Positions 35,947-44,940 are shown, counted from the first letter of the stretch. The stretch: 64,000 nt of DNA from G963665925 sp050596425 (GCF_050596425.1 NZ_CP192292.1:1798001-1862000); one strand, 5' to 3'. The notes: a model not told the origin generated them from the letters alone. Numbers and translations are program-made.

Positions 35947-37020
35947 ATGCATAAAAGACTTTTCATTCCAGGCCCAGTAGATGTTCTGGATGACGTACTT
36001 CAAAAAATGGCGACACCACAGATCGGTCACAGAACGAAAGACGCTTCTGTTCTACAAAGAAGCCTATCTGAAAAAATGCAAAAGCTATGGTTCACAAAAG
36101 AAGAAATTATCACGTCTACATCTTCAGGTTCAGGTCTGATGGAAGGTGCAATTCGTTCTTGTACTAAGAAAAGAGCAGCAGTATTCTCAGTTGGCGCATT
36201 TGGCGACAGATGGCACAAAATGGCTGTTGCAAATGGCGTTCCAGCAGACAAGTTTAAATCTGAACTAGGTCAGCCAACAACACCAGAAATGGTTGAAGAA
36301 GCTCTATCCACAGGCAAGTATGACCTTGTTACAATCACACACAATGAAACTTCAACAGGTATTATGAATCCAATTGAAGCCATTGCTGATGTTATTAAAA
36401 AATACCCAGACGTTATTTTCTGTGTGGATATGGTAAGTTCTGCAGGTGGCGCAAAGGTAGAAGTAGACAAGCTAGGCATCGATATTTGTATCACTTCAAC
36501 TCAAAAGTGTCTTGGTCTACCAGCTGGTCTTGCACTTTGCACACTTTCTCAAAAAGCTCTAGAGCGTGCGAGAACAGTTGAAAACAGAGGCCTATACTTT
36601 GACCTTGTTAGTCTATATGACACAATCCAAAAGAAAGACTACCAGTACCCATCAACACCTTCACTATCTCACATGTATGCACTTGACTACCAGCTGACTA
36701 AGATTGTTGAAGAAGAGGGTCTTGAAAACAGATTCAAGCGTCATGAAGAAATGGCTAACTATGTTCGCGACTGGGCAAACAAGCATTTTGAAATGTTCGC
36801 ACCTGTTGAAGTGGCTTCAAACACGCTTACAACTGTTAAGAACACAAGAGGCATTAGCGTTGCTGATCTAAACAAAGAGCTTGGCAAGCGTGGTTTCATG
36901 ATCTCTAATGGTTACGGCGACCTAAAAGAAAAGACTTTCCGTATTGCACATATGGCAGATACGACAATGGAAGACCTAAAAGTTCTACTAGGTCACATTG
37001 AAGACATTCTAGGTCTATAA
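35947..37020 (+). CDS. serC: Class V aminotransferase, probable phosphoserine aminotransferase
   Basis: 357-residue PLP enzyme of the alanine-glyoxylate/phosphoserine aminotransferase group. N-terminal FIPGPVDVLDDVL, PLP contacts in TSTSSGSGLMEGAIR and CVDMVSSAGGAKV, and the PLP lysine in SSTQKCLGLPAGL-like ITSTQKCLGLPAGLA. Followed 82 bp later by serA, so its likely role is 3-phosphohydroxypyruvate to phosphoserine; glyoxylate transamination is the alternative. Codon choice is strongly biased (CTA Leu, AAC/TAC), suggesting high expression. Confidence 0.82.
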   Translation: MHKRLFIPGPVDVLDDVLQKMATPQIGHRTKDASVLQRSLSEKMQKLWFTKEEIITSTSSGSGLMEGAIRSCTKKRAAVFSVGAFGDRWHKMAVANGVPADKFKSELGQPTTPEMVEEALSTGKYDLVTITHNETSTGIMNPIEAIADVIKKYPDVIFCVDMVSSAGGAKVEVDKLGIDICITSTQKCLGLPAGLALCTLSQKALERARTVENRGLYFDLVSLYDTIQKKDYQYPSTPSLSHMYALDYQLTKIVEEEGLENRFKRHEEMANYVRDWANKHFEMFAPVEVASNTLTTVKNTRGISVADLNKELGKRGFMISNGYGDLKEKTFRIAHMADTTMEDLKVLLGHIEDILGL

Positions 37021-37038
37021 TTTAAATGAATATATCAG

Positions 37039-37064
37039 TGAGGAAGCTATGGACAGCTTCCTCA
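37039..37064 (+). promoter_or_regulatory. Hairpin between serC and serA
   Basis: TGAGGAAGCT and AGCTTCCTCA form a perfect 10-bp stem without a following T run; probably an intercistronic processing or stabilising element. Confidence 0.55.
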
Positions 37065-37102
37065 TTGTATGAGTATAAGATGTATCTTAGGAGGAACGTG
37101 TC

Positions 37103-38005
37103 ATGTTAAGAATTCTTGCAAATGACGGTATGGATAAAACTGCCGTTGATTACCTAACAGGTTTAGGACATGAAGTCGTTACAGACCACTTTGCTGGTGC
37201 TGATCTTGATAAAGCGGTTACTGAGTTTGACGCCCTTATTGTAAGATCTGCAACAAAGGTTAGAGAGCCACTTATCGACATCGCAGCTGAGGCTGGCAAG
37301 CTAAAGCTTGTCGTGCGTGCTGGTGTTGGTATTGATAATATTGACCATAAGTATGCTGAAGAAAAGGGCATTGCTGTACGCAATACACCAAAGGCTTCAA
37401 GTGCATCAGTCGCAGAGCTTACAATTGCTCATATGTTTGCTATTTCCCGCTTTATCCATGTTTCTAATGTAACAATGAGAAAAGGCGAATGGAATAAAAA
37501 AGCTTACAAGGGCATTGAGCTAATGGGCAAAACACTTGGTCTAATCGGTTTTGGTCGTATTGGTCAAGAAGTGGGTGCACGTGCTCGTGCCCTAGGCATG
37601 GACGTTATTTATGCAGACCACCACGTTCATCTAGACTCACCACAGTACAAGAAGGTTGAAATGGAAGAAGTTCTAGAAAAATCTGACTTTATCTCACTTC
37701 ACATTCCTTTCCTCGGCGAGCCAACAATTGGTGAAGCTGAGTTCGCAAAAATGAAAGATGGCGTTCGTCTTGTCAATGTTGCTCGTGGCGGCGTAGTGGA
37801 TGAAGATGCTCTTCTAAAGGCTCTTGAAAGCGGCAAGGTTGCAGCGGCAGCTCTTGACGTATTTGAAGAAGAACCTACGAAGCGTGAAGACATTTGCAAC
37901 CACCCTGCAATTTCTGTGACACCACACATTGGTGCATCTACTGCTGAAGCACAAATGCGTATTGGTATCGAAACATACGAAACAATTCTTGATTTTTTCA
38001 AGTAA
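37103..38005 (+). CDS. serA: D-3-phosphoglycerate dehydrogenase, short form
   Basis: 300-residue NAD-dependent 2-hydroxyacid dehydrogenase, first step of serine synthesis. IVRSATKV, the Rossmann GLIGFGRIGQEV, NVARGGVVDE (catalytic Arg), and the Glu/His pair in DVFEEEP and TPHIGASTAEAQ. It lacks the C-terminal ACT or ASB domain, so feedback inhibition by serine through ACT is not expected. AGGAGG ribosome site. It follows the aminotransferase, and a DUF1015 gene follows after a promoter. Confidence 0.92.
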   Translation: MLRILANDGMDKTAVDYLTGLGHEVVTDHFAGADLDKAVTEFDALIVRSATKVREPLIDIAAEAGKLKLVVRAGVGIDNIDHKYAEEKGIAVRNTPKASSASVAELTIAHMFAISRFIHVSNVTMRKGEWNKKAYKGIELMGKTLGLIGFGRIGQEVGARARALGMDVIYADHHVHLDSPQYKKVEMEEVLEKSDFISLHIPFLGEPTIGEAEFAKMKDGVRLVNVARGGVVDEDALLKALESGKVAAAALDVFEEEPTKREDICNHPAISVTPHIGASTAEAQMRIGIETYETILDFFK

Positions 38006-38061
38006 TTTAAGAACTATAACAGCCTGAAATGACAAAAGATTAATTTTTTGTAACTTTTGGG

Positions 38062-38090
38062 TTGTCGACACATATATGAAAACCTATAAT
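38062..38090 (+). promoter_or_regulatory. Sigma-A promoter of the DUF1015 gene
   Basis: TTGTCG (38062-38067), 17-base spacer, TATAAT (38085-38090). It suggests the DUF1015 gene can be expressed apart from serA. Confidence 0.7.
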
Positions 38091-38149
38091 AGTAGTTGGG
38101 TGCGTTGTGCACAAAATAACTCTGTTGAAAAGTTTAAGGAGGCCTGGAA

Positions 38150-39400
38150 ATGGCAATAGTTAGACCTTTTAAGGCAGTAAGACCAAAAGAAGATCTGGTT
38201 GAAAAGGTAGCCTCTCTACCTTACGACGTAATGAATAGAGAAGAAGCGGCAAAAATGGCTGAAGGCAATCCTCATTCATTCCTGCATGTTGTACGTTCTG
38301 AAATGGATGTTCCAGCAGAAATGAGCCAGTACGACCCAGAAGTCTACAAGACAGCTCGTAAGAACCTTGACAAAATGCAAGCTGACGGCGTTCTGGTTCA
38401 GGACGAAAAGCCTAAGTACTACATTTATCGTCAACTTATGAATGGCCGTGTTCAAACAGGTCTGGTTGGTTGTACTTCAATTGATGAGTACATGAACAAC
38501 ACAATCAAAAAGCATGAGTTCACAAGACCTCAAAAAGAAGAAGATAGAATCAATAACTTTGATTACTGTGATGCAAACACAGCTCCAATCTTCCTAACAT
38601 ACAGAAAAAATGATGAAATCAATACAATCGTAAATGACTGGATCAAGTTCCACATGCCAGTTTACAACTTCAATTCTGAAGATGATATCACGCACATCGT
38701 TTGGGCAATTGACGATGAAGCGATCGTAGCTAGAATTCAAGAACTTTTCGCTTCTATCGAATACCTATACATTGCTGATGGTCACCACAGATCAGCATCT
38801 TCTGTAAAAGTTGGTATGAAGAGAAGAGAAGAATTCCCTAACTACACTGGCGACGAAGAGTTTAACTTCTTTATGTCAGTTATCTTCCCAGATGAAGACC
38901 TATTCATCATGGATTACAACCGTGTTGTGATGGATCTAAATGGTCACACAACAGAAGAGTTCATGGCTAAAGTTGCTGAGAAGTTTGATATTGTTGAAGC
39001 TGAAGGCACTGAGCCTTACAGACCAATGGCTAAGCAGACATTTGGTATGTACCTAGAAAAGAAATGGTATGTCCTAACGGCTAAAAAAGGTATTTGGGAT
39101 GAAGCAGATCCTGTTGGCAGACTTGATGCATCTATTCTTCAAGAAAACCTACTTGATCCAATTCTAGGCATTGATAACCCAAGAACAAATAACAGAATTG
39201 ACTTTGTTGGTGGTATCAGAGGTCTTAAAGAACTAGAAGCACGCTGCGAAAAGGATATGGTTGTTGCATTCTCTATGTACCCAACAACTATGGAAGACCT
39301 AATTGGTGTTGCAGATGCAGGTGAAGTAATGCCACCTAAGTCAACTTGGTTTGAGCCAAAGCTTCGTTCAGGTCTATTCGTTCACAAACTAGGTGAATAA
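38150..39400 (+). CDS. DUF1015 family protein, linked to serine synthesis
   Basis: 416-residue cytosolic protein of family DUF1015. RPFKAVRP at the start, SLPYDVMNREEA, FLHVVRSE, and the conserved IADGHHRSAS motif near residue 220, similar to the DGHHR of ParB/sulfiredoxin-fold kinases such as archaeal free-serine kinase SerK. No serB phosphoserine phosphatase is visible here, so a role interconverting serine and phosphoserine is a reasonable inference from position. The catalytic reaction is not demonstrated by sequence. Codon use is as biased as in serC (mostly CTA/CTT Leu), suggesting abundant product. AAGGAGG start; terminator after. Confidence 0.8.
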   Translation: MAIVRPFKAVRPKEDLVEKVASLPYDVMNREEAAKMAEGNPHSFLHVVRSEMDVPAEMSQYDPEVYKTARKNLDKMQADGVLVQDEKPKYYIYRQLMNGRVQTGLVGCTSIDEYMNNTIKKHEFTRPQKEEDRINNFDYCDANTAPIFLTYRKNDEINTIVNDWIKFHMPVYNFNSEDDITHIVWAIDDEAIVARIQELFASIEYLYIADGHHRSASSVKVGMKRREEFPNYTGDEEFNFFMSVIFPDEDLFIMDYNRVVMDLNGHTTEEFMAKVAEKFDIVEAEGTEPYRPMAKQTFGMYLEKKWYVLTAKKGIWDEADPVGRLDASILQENLLDPILGIDNPRTNNRIDFVGGIRGLKELEARCEKDMVVAFSMYPTTMEDLIGVADAGEVMPPKSTWFEPKLRSGLFVHKLGE

Positions 39401-39449
39401 TTAGATCTCTAAGATGCTAAAATAATATATATTTGACAGTCCGTAATTC

Positions 39450-39495
39450 TAGGAGCTCTATCCATGACTATTTATGTCAGGGGTAGGAGCTCCTT
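39450..39495 (+). terminator. Terminator after the DUF1015 gene
   Basis: AGGAGCTCTATCC (39451) pairs with GGGTAGGAGCTCCT (39481-39494), then TTTT. Confidence 0.8.
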
Positions 39496-39554
39496 TTATG
39501 TTTCACTCACCGCCAAATTGTTTTATAATGGAAGAAGAGAACAGGAGAGATTTT

Positions 39555-40331
39555 ATGACTGGAATATATCTTCAAGGCGGAGGCGCCAAGGGCGCTTTTC
39601 AAGCAGGTGCTATCTGTGCCCTTCATGAACTGGGCCTTAAATTCGATGTGGTGACAGGCACTTCTATAGGCGCCATAAATGGATACTTTATTTATACGGG
39701 AAACTACGAAGCATTAAAAGATTTGTGGTGGGATGTGGATGAGTCCCAGTTGAGTTATGTCAAGGAAGAAGACAATATTATTGAAAACATGCACCTTATA
39801 GAGCAACTGGCAAACCTGACAGACCACAAGGGTGAGTTAAAGGCTTTTTACGTCAATTATGTAAATGTGAAAGAATGCCAACTTATTGAAAGCTATGATA
39901 ACTTGGTGGGGATGGACAAGGAGAATATTCTAAAGCATATTCGATATTCAGCCTTGCTGCCAAAACCAGTGGGTTTGAAACTGGATAAAAAGACCATGGA
40001 GACCTTTGACAGCAAGTACTTGTTTGACAAGTTCAAAGAAGATATTATTCATGGAGAATACAATGACATGTCCCTTGATGGCGGCATACTCAACAATCAT
40101 TTTTTAGAACCCTTTCTTCATGAAAAGGTTGATAAAATTATACTCATACCCTTTCAACCCAATTACCGCGTGCCTGACTATATACTGGACCACTACAAGG
40201 AGGATCAGCTGGTTGTTATTGATCCGCTTGAAAAATTTATGCCTATGGACACCCTCCGTTTTGAACCCGCCTTTTGTCTTAACCAGTTTAAGGCAGGTCG
40301 TGATAGGGCAAGGGCGGTTTGGCTGGGCTAG
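39555..40331 (+). CDS. Patatin-like phospholipase
   Basis: 258-residue patatin-family lipid acyl hydrolase. Oxyanion motif LQGGGAKGAFQ, nucleophile GTSIG, and the dyad Asp in LDGG (about residue 180). The ATG at 39555 follows ACAGGAGAG; an upstream in-frame ATG at 39474 falls inside the preceding terminator and is unlikely. No signal peptide, so it acts in the cytoplasm, on membrane lipids or acyl esters. Monocistronic. Confidence 0.9.
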   Translation: MTGIYLQGGGAKGAFQAGAICALHELGLKFDVVTGTSIGAINGYFIYTGNYEALKDLWWDVDESQLSYVKEEDNIIENMHLIEQLANLTDHKGELKAFYVNYVNVKECQLIESYDNLVGMDKENILKHIRYSALLPKPVGLKLDKKTMETFDSKYLFDKFKEDIIHGEYNDMSLDGGILNNHFLEPFLHEKVDKIILIPFQPNYRVPDYILDHYKEDQLVVIDPLEKFMPMDTLRFEPAFCLNQFKAGRDRARAVWLG

Positions 40332-40343
40332 TTGACATGAGAC

Positions 40344-40390
40344 AAAATCCACTTTAACCACCTATAAATAGACTCAGTAAGCGGATTTTA
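40344..40390 (+). terminator. Terminator with shared arm (copy 2)
   Basis: AAAATCCACTTTA (40344-40356) pairs with TAAGCGGATTTTA; a nested ATCCGC/GCGGAT alternative overlaps it. Same arm as 23702 and 46073. Confidence 0.7.
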
Positions 40391-40425
40391 TCCGCGCTTA
40401 GTCTTTCGAAGTTTTCTACAAAGGA

Positions 40426-40457
40426 AAAGCTGATGATTCTAAGGAATCATCAGCTTT
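40426..40457. terminator. Bidirectional hairpin between patatin and glnA
   Basis: AAAGCTGATGATTC pairs perfectly with GAATCATCAGCTTT around TAAG. It serves the convergent glnA. Confidence 0.8.
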
Positions 40458-40532
40458 ATCTGTGTAAATAGAAGTATTTGTAGGGTGGTTTGCTTTCAAA
40501 ATATATTTTGATAGGTTTTCACTGTTTATTTT

Positions 40533-42434
40533 TTAGTCATTAATAAACAGAAGGTTTTGCTTGTATTCAATATAGAGCTGCATAAGGATGTTCATTTCTG
40601 CAGACATTTCAAGTTGTAGGTCAGACACTGTGTTGTAGTTTTCAGCATCAATGCCTTCTCGAATACGAGTGAAAAGAGACTTGTCTGTCATGCTGTCCTT
40701 CATAAGGTGGAAGCGAATGGCGTTGATTTTCTCCCAGTTTACAACATCCAGGTCAGTGATGTCTTCAATGCCACGAAGTTTGCAGAAACGACGCACCAGA
40801 TTGGCATTTGAAGGCACGATTCTGTTTTTGAGTTCAGTCGTCCATTGTAGGGTTAGGGTTTCTTTATAGGATTCTAGGACCTTATTGTCAAAGACACTTG
40901 TAGCGGTAAGAACGCTAACCTTGTCTGGATGGTTTTCGAAGTTTTGAAGGTTCTCCCAAACAGTTGCAGGCGGTTTTGCGAAGAACTTGTTACGCTCATC
41001 TTCAGTGTAATCTTCAAAGACATCTTCTTCAGAGCGGTAGGCTCTGTCTTTTTCAAGATAGAATTTTTCAACGCCATACGGCTTAGAGAACTCTTTTTCC
41101 AGGTCGTTTGAAGAAAGGCCAGAAGCAACTGCAGCCTTAATTCCATCAAGCATTGTCATGTATACAGCAGATGTTGCCAGGTATGAGTTTGTATTTGGGT
41201 TTGGTGCACGTAGTTCGAAACGTGTTGCAAGAGGAGAACTCATATCACGCACAAGACCTACAAGTACCGTACGGTTACGTGTTGGAACCTTCACACTGTG
41301 CCCAACAGATGCAACTGTACACACAGGCGCTTCAAAACCAGGCTTGAGTCTGTTAAATGCATCGTTTGTCGATGTTACAAATGGATTAACCACTTCGTAG
41401 TTCTTAAGAAGACCCATTAGGGCACCCCAGCCTGGAGCACTCAGGTAATCGGCAGTCATATCTGGTGAAGCAAATAGGTTGATTCTCTTTCCGTTTTTAA
41501 GAATAAGAGCAGCACCTACGTGGTGGTGTTCACCACTACCAGCAACACCTTCGATTGGCTTGGCCTGGAATGTTACCACAAGGCCATTTCTCTCGTATGT
41601 GTCCTTAATAATGTTCTTTGCAAAAAGTTCATTGTCAATAGACTGAAGGGCTTCGTCGTATTCCCAATCAATCTCAATTTGCTCCATAATGCCTTCCCAT
41701 TTGTTTGTTCCTTTTAACTTTGAAGGCACACCACCAACCTCTTTGTGCCCCATTTCAGGCTTCATGCCTAAGTTGGTAAGAGCTTCTAATGACTGCTCAA
41801 GCGCTGTACGAACAGGTCCAACTGTACGCTTCCAGTACTGCTCTTTTAGGGTTTGTGAAGTGGACAGTTTTTCAATATCAGAACGGTGGTCAGGCGTCTT
41901 CACCCAGAACTCCAGTTCAGTCGCAGTTGTAAGTTCAACTTTTTCAATTTCATCTGCAGAAGTGAACCCTAAAATGCCGCACTGGGCAGGGTGTTTCTTC
42001 AGCACAGAAATAACTTCTTTTTCGAAACTTTCCATAGCTTTCTTTAAAATTGCACGTGAACCAACAAGTTTGCTATCATGCATAAGAAAAGCTGGGATCA
42101 TGAGAGTACCAACTGGCTTGCCTGTTTCGTCATCGTAATGGTTTGGGTTGTAATCAATAAACCATTTTACAGACAGGTCAGGGATTAGGTCAACTTTTGC
42201 GTTGTTAATGTCAGCAATCTTTGGAAGGTTAACTGATGAACCATCAGTTTGAACACCCGTATTTAAGAAGCCTTCAACATCATCCTTCATAATTTCAATT
42301 GGAATTCTTTCGTCTGTGTGATTGTTGCCTAGATCGACAGCAATTAGAGAAACGAACTTAATTTGTGGATGTTTGTCAAGAATTTCTTTTAACTCAGATG
42401 GCTTGTGTTTTTTTGGTTCTACATAGTACAGCAT
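40533..42434 (-). CDS. glnA: Glutamine synthetase, ~630-residue clostridial type
   Basis: 633-residue glutamine synthetase-family enzyme, making glutamine from glutamate and ammonia with ATP. Catalytic-domain motifs: TELEFWVKT (metal), AKPIEGVAGSGEHHHVG (His/Glu ATP-metal site), NAFNRLKPGFEAP-like DAFNRLKPGFEAP, and RFELRAPNPNTNSYLA. It is longer than GSI (~440-470) and shorter than GSIII (~700); the last ~200 residues are an extra helical region. Start ATG at 42434 after TTGAGGAGG. The promoter and a 17-bp palindrome lie upstream. Monocistronic. Confidence 0.9.
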   Translation of the reverse strand: MLYYVEPKKHKPSELKEILDKHPQIKFVSLIAVDLGNNHTDERIPIEIMKDDVEGFLNTGVQTDGSSVNLPKIADINNAKVDLIPDLSVKWFIDYNPNHYDDETGKPVGTLMIPAFLMHDSKLVGSRAILKKAMESFEKEVISVLKKHPAQCGILGFTSADEIEKVELTTATELEFWVKTPDHRSDIEKLSTSQTLKEQYWKRTVGPVRTALEQSLEALTNLGMKPEMGHKEVGGVPSKLKGTNKWEGIMEQIEIDWEYDEALQSIDNELFAKNIIKDTYERNGLVVTFQAKPIEGVAGSGEHHHVGAALILKNGKRINLFASPDMTADYLSAPGWGALMGLLKNYEVVNPFVTSTNDAFNRLKPGFEAPVCTVASVGHSVKVPTRNRTVLVGLVRDMSSPLATRFELRAPNPNTNSYLATSAVYMTMLDGIKAAVASGLSSNDLEKEFSKPYGVEKFYLEKDRAYRSEEDVFEDYTEDERNKFFAKPPATVWENLQNFENHPDKVSVLTATSVFDNKVLESYKETLTLQWTTELKNRIVPSNANLVRRFCKLRGIEDITDLDVVNWEKINAIRFHLMKDSMTDKSLFTRIREGIDAENYNTVSDLQLEMSAEMNILMQLYIEYKQNLLFIND

Positions 42435-42474
42435 TGGTGACCTCCTCAAAGTTCATAGAAAATTATAAAACATA

Positions 42475-42491
42475 TTGTATACAGTATACAA
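42475..42491 (-). promoter_or_regulatory. Palindromic operator candidate upstream of glnA
   Basis: TTGTATACAGTATACAA is a perfect 8+1+8 inverted repeat in the glnA leader, about 40 bp before the start codon. It resembles GntR-family operators and does not fit the GlnR/TnrA consensus. Confidence 0.55.
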
Positions 42492-42564
42492 CTAAAAATA
42501 GGCACAAAAAATCGCCTTTCACCGTGCACCCCGTTGTGCTTGATAAAAGACTCGCTTTTGAATA

Positions 42565-42592
42565 ATTATAGCATGTATTAATAATTTGTAAA
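42565..42592 (-). promoter_or_regulatory. Sigma-A promoter of glnA
   Basis: On the minus strand TTTACA, 16-base spacer, TATAAT. The ~125-base leader has a GCACAA/TTGTGC stem. Confidence 0.8.
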
Positions 42593-42623
42593 TAGTCTGA
42601 AAAGAAGTTGGAATCGTTTTCAC

Positions 42624-42656
42624 GAAAAAAATAATTCGGACTATGCCGAATTATTT
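42624..42656 (-). terminator. Terminator overlapping the end of the YtvI-like gene
   Basis: AATAATTCGG and CCGAATTATT form a 10-bp stem with a run of T on the minus strand; the stop codon of the membrane-protein gene lies in the loop. Confidence 0.88.
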
Positions 42657-43744
42657 TCGTTGTTGTTTGAATTATGTTCAAGTATGGTTGGCTTTGGAAG
42701 GAGCCCTGTCTTAAAGAGGGACAGTATAATTATGACTGTGATCGGGCCCAGTATTATGCCTGCAAAACCAATGGTTTTCAAGCCAATATACATGGAAAGT
42801 AGGGTCACAAGAGGGTATACACCAATTTGTGTGCTTAAAATTTTAGGTTCAAGCGCTTGTCGTGCCAGGGTCACAACTAAGTATAAGACAAGCAGTGAGA
42901 CCGCTGTGGCATATTCGCCTATGACAATTTTAGAAATGATCCAAGGAATGTATATTGTTGCAGGACCAAGTATAGGTAGGGCATCAATTAGAGCGATACC
43001 AAAGGCAATAGGCACAGCGTAGTTGACACCAATAATGAGAAGACCTATGGATGATTCTACAAAGGTTAAACTCATAAGAATAAGTTGTGCCTTAACATAT
43101 CCCCAAATAACTCCAAGAACATCTTTCTTTATAATGAGTGTTTTTTCGTTTCGGGTCCATTCGCCATGGAAAATGGGTTCAAGCCATTTGTCTATAAGCT
43201 CTCTGTCTTTTGTCATGAAAAAGGCAGAAACAAACATTATAACAATGAAAAATAAGATGTTGGGCACGGAAGTCACAGCTGAGAGAATAGAGGACCCAAC
43301 CACTGTTGAAACTTCACCAAGCCTTGACATGAGTGCATCAACAGCTTTAGAAATATAGTCAGATATGGTTCCCGGTTGTCCGAAACGTACTGTATTCAAA
43401 GCACTTGCAACTCGGTTGACATAGCTTTCAATAGAAGCGCCCCAAATTGGAAACTGGGAAGACAGGTCAATAAGCTGACGCGCTATTCGCCCAGAAAGGA
43501 CAACCAGACCAAAGCCAATTCCAAAAATAGCCCCGAAAATAAGGACGATTGTGGATAGGCCGCGCGGGACATGAAGCTTGTTTTTTAGAAACGTGACAGC
43601 GGGGTTAATCATTTTTGAGATTAAAAGTCCAATTATAAAAGGCATAAGGATGATGATCATCTTGCCGATAAAGTAGTAACCTCCAGCTATAAGAAGGACT
43701 GTTAACAGGAGAATAGATAGTTTTGACATAACAATGTTGTTCAT
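42641..43744 (-). CDS. AI-2E/YtvI-family membrane protein
   Basis: 367-residue polytopic protein with about eight membrane segments in the AI-2E family arrangement: two N-terminal pairs, a soluble amphipathic stretch (about 85-150), then the C-terminal bundle with DALPILGPATIYIPW and GVYPLVTLLSMYIGLK. Length and pattern fit the sporulation-associated YtvI subgroup, but I cannot separate it from other AI-2E members by eye. The tail is Asn-rich. GAGGCGA precedes the ATG. Confidence 0.8.
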   Translation of the reverse strand: MNNIVMSKLSILLLTVLLIAGGYYFIGKMIIILMPFIIGLLISKMINPAVTFLKNKLHVPRGLSTIVLIFGAIFGIGFGLVVLSGRIARQLIDLSSQFPIWGASIESYVNRVASALNTVRFGQPGTISDYISKAVDALMSRLGEVSTVVGSSILSAVTSVPNILFFIVIMFVSAFFMTKDRELIDKWLEPIFHGEWTRNEKTLIIKKDVLGVIWGYVKAQLILMSLTFVESSIGLLIIGVNYAVPIAFGIALIDALPILGPATIYIPWIISKIVIGEYATAVSLLVLYLVVTLARQALEPKILSTQIGVYPLVTLLSMYIGLKTIGFAGIILGPITVIIILSLFKTGLLPKPTILEHNSNNNENNSA

Positions 43745-43835
43745 AGTATCGCCTCGTTTTTATTCTTTAATTAGGCACTTAAATGGTGAAAATCAAGGGT
43801 GTTCTTTCACCTGTAATAGAATATGGCCTAAATCA

Positions 43836-43947
43836 GGCGCTTGCAAAATTACAGATCCATATTTTCCTTTTACCGTATATAAAAATTAAGAATCAAAAAT
43901 TCTATATACCGTGTGGGCGGATTCATGAATGATATTTTGCAAGTCGC
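43836..43947 (-). repeat. Palindromic dispersed repeat, copy D
   Basis: 112-bp copy, the best preserved. Left end GGCGCTTGCAAAATTACAGA (type 2); right end, reverse-complemented, GCGACTTGCAAAATATCATT (type 1). The centre TATATAAAAATTAAGAATCA with AATTCTATATA forms a hairpin. It lies in the divergent gap between the YtvI-like gene and fabI. Confidence 0.8.
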
Positions 43948-44083
43948 TAAAATGACATTTTTATAAATCACTCACTTAGTATTATAATCCAAATTTACCT
44001 ATATAAGACCTTAAGAAATTCTGAAATTGGTCTTAATTTATCTATACCCCTAAATCCGCCCAGACAATTCATGTTATTTGTCC

Positions 44084-44112
44084 TTGCACGGGAATTATAA
44101 ATAGGTTATAAT
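44084..44112 (+). promoter_or_regulatory. Sigma-A promoter of fabI
   Basis: TTGCAC (44084-44089), 17-base spacer, TATAAT (44107-44112). Confidence 0.85.
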
Positions 44113-44122
44113 TTCTATAGGT

Positions 44123-44139
44123 TTAGTATCAGGTACTAA
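44123..44139 (+). promoter_or_regulatory. FapR-like operator of fabI
   Basis: TTAGTATCAGGTACTAA is a 17-bp inverted repeat with one mismatch pair, between the -10 box and the ribosome site. It resembles the TTAGTACC-type sites of the malonyl-CoA-responsive lipid repressor FapR. No fapR gene is in the window. Confidence 0.6.
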
Positions 44140-44163
44140 TACCTGACTGTTAGGAGGAGTACG

Positions 44164-44940
44164 ATGAGCGGTATGCTAAAAGATAAAAATATTGTCATTA
44201 TGGGTGTAGCAAATAAATGGAGTATAGCTTGGGGCGTTGCTGAAATGTGTGCAGAGCAAGGTGCGAATCTTATCTTCACATATCTAGGAGAAAGAAGCCT
44301 AAAAAGTATTGAAAAACTACTGGCAGGGACAGAACTAGAAGGTTCACTTTGTGTTGAGTGCGATGTGACAAATGATGAGGACATCGAAAAAACGTTCAAG
44401 ACAATTGGTCAAGAAGTGAAAAACATTCATGGTGTGGCACACTGTATTGCCCATGCGAAAAAAGAAGAACTACGTGGCTTATATATGGACACATCTCGTG
44501 AAGGCTTCAAAATGGCACATGACATCAGTGCCTATTCCCTTGTGGCTGTGACAAAACATGCAACAGAATACATGGTAGATGGTGGAAGTATTATCACTTT
44601 GTCCTACTTGGGCGGAGAGCGCGTTGTTATGAATTACAACGTTATGGGTGTGGCCAAAGCTGCGCTTGAGTCAAGTGTTAAGTATCTGGCGCATGATTTG
44701 GGTCAGCGCGGTATCCGTGTTAATGGTATTTCAGCAGGTCCAATTAAAACCCTAGCTGCAAAAGGTGTTGGCGAGTTCAATGAAATTGGTCGTCACTTTG
44801 TGGAAAAAGCACCTCTAGGCAGATTGGTTTCTCAAAAGGAAGTGGGAAATGCTGCTGTCTTTTTCTTGAGTGATATGGGGTCTGCTGTAACAGGTGAAAT
44901 TATGCATGTTGACTGTGGATTTAACATTCTAGGCTACTAG
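44164..44940 (+). CDS. fabI: Enoyl-ACP reductase (FabI)
   Basis: 258-residue SDR-type enoyl-ACP reductase, last step of the fatty-acid elongation cycle. Divergent glycine motif GVANKWSIAWGVA, HCIAHAKKEEL, LSYLGGERV, catalytic Tyr-X6-Lys (YNVMGVAK), and the C-terminal GEIMHVDCGFNILG. AGGAGG ribosome site. Many clostridia use FabK instead; both can coexist. Monocistronic, with a FapR-like operator. Confidence 0.95.
   Translation: MSGMLKDKNIVIMGVANKWSIAWGVAEMCAEQGANLIFTYLGERSLKSIEKLLAGTELEGSLCVECDVTNDEDIEKTFKTIGQEVKNIHGVAHCIAHAKKEELRGLYMDTSREGFKMAHDISAYSLVAVTKHATEYMVDGGSIITLSYLGGERVVMNYNVMGVAKAALESSVKYLAHDLGQRGIRVNGISAGPIKTLAAKGVGEFNEIGRHFVEKAPLGRLVSQKEVGNAAVFFLSDMGSAVTGEIMHVDCGFNILGY

Noticed and set aside
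35947..37020. Serine T-box upstream of serC
   Set aside because: Neither the GGTGG antiterminator signature nor a Stem I pattern is present.
41689..42138. 149-codon plus-strand frame within glnA
   Set aside because: Antisense shadow of glnA.
42850..42870. TTCAAGCGCTTG inside the YtvI-like gene as another repeat copy
   Set aside because: Only the short palindromic core matches; no flanking end sequence, and it is coding.
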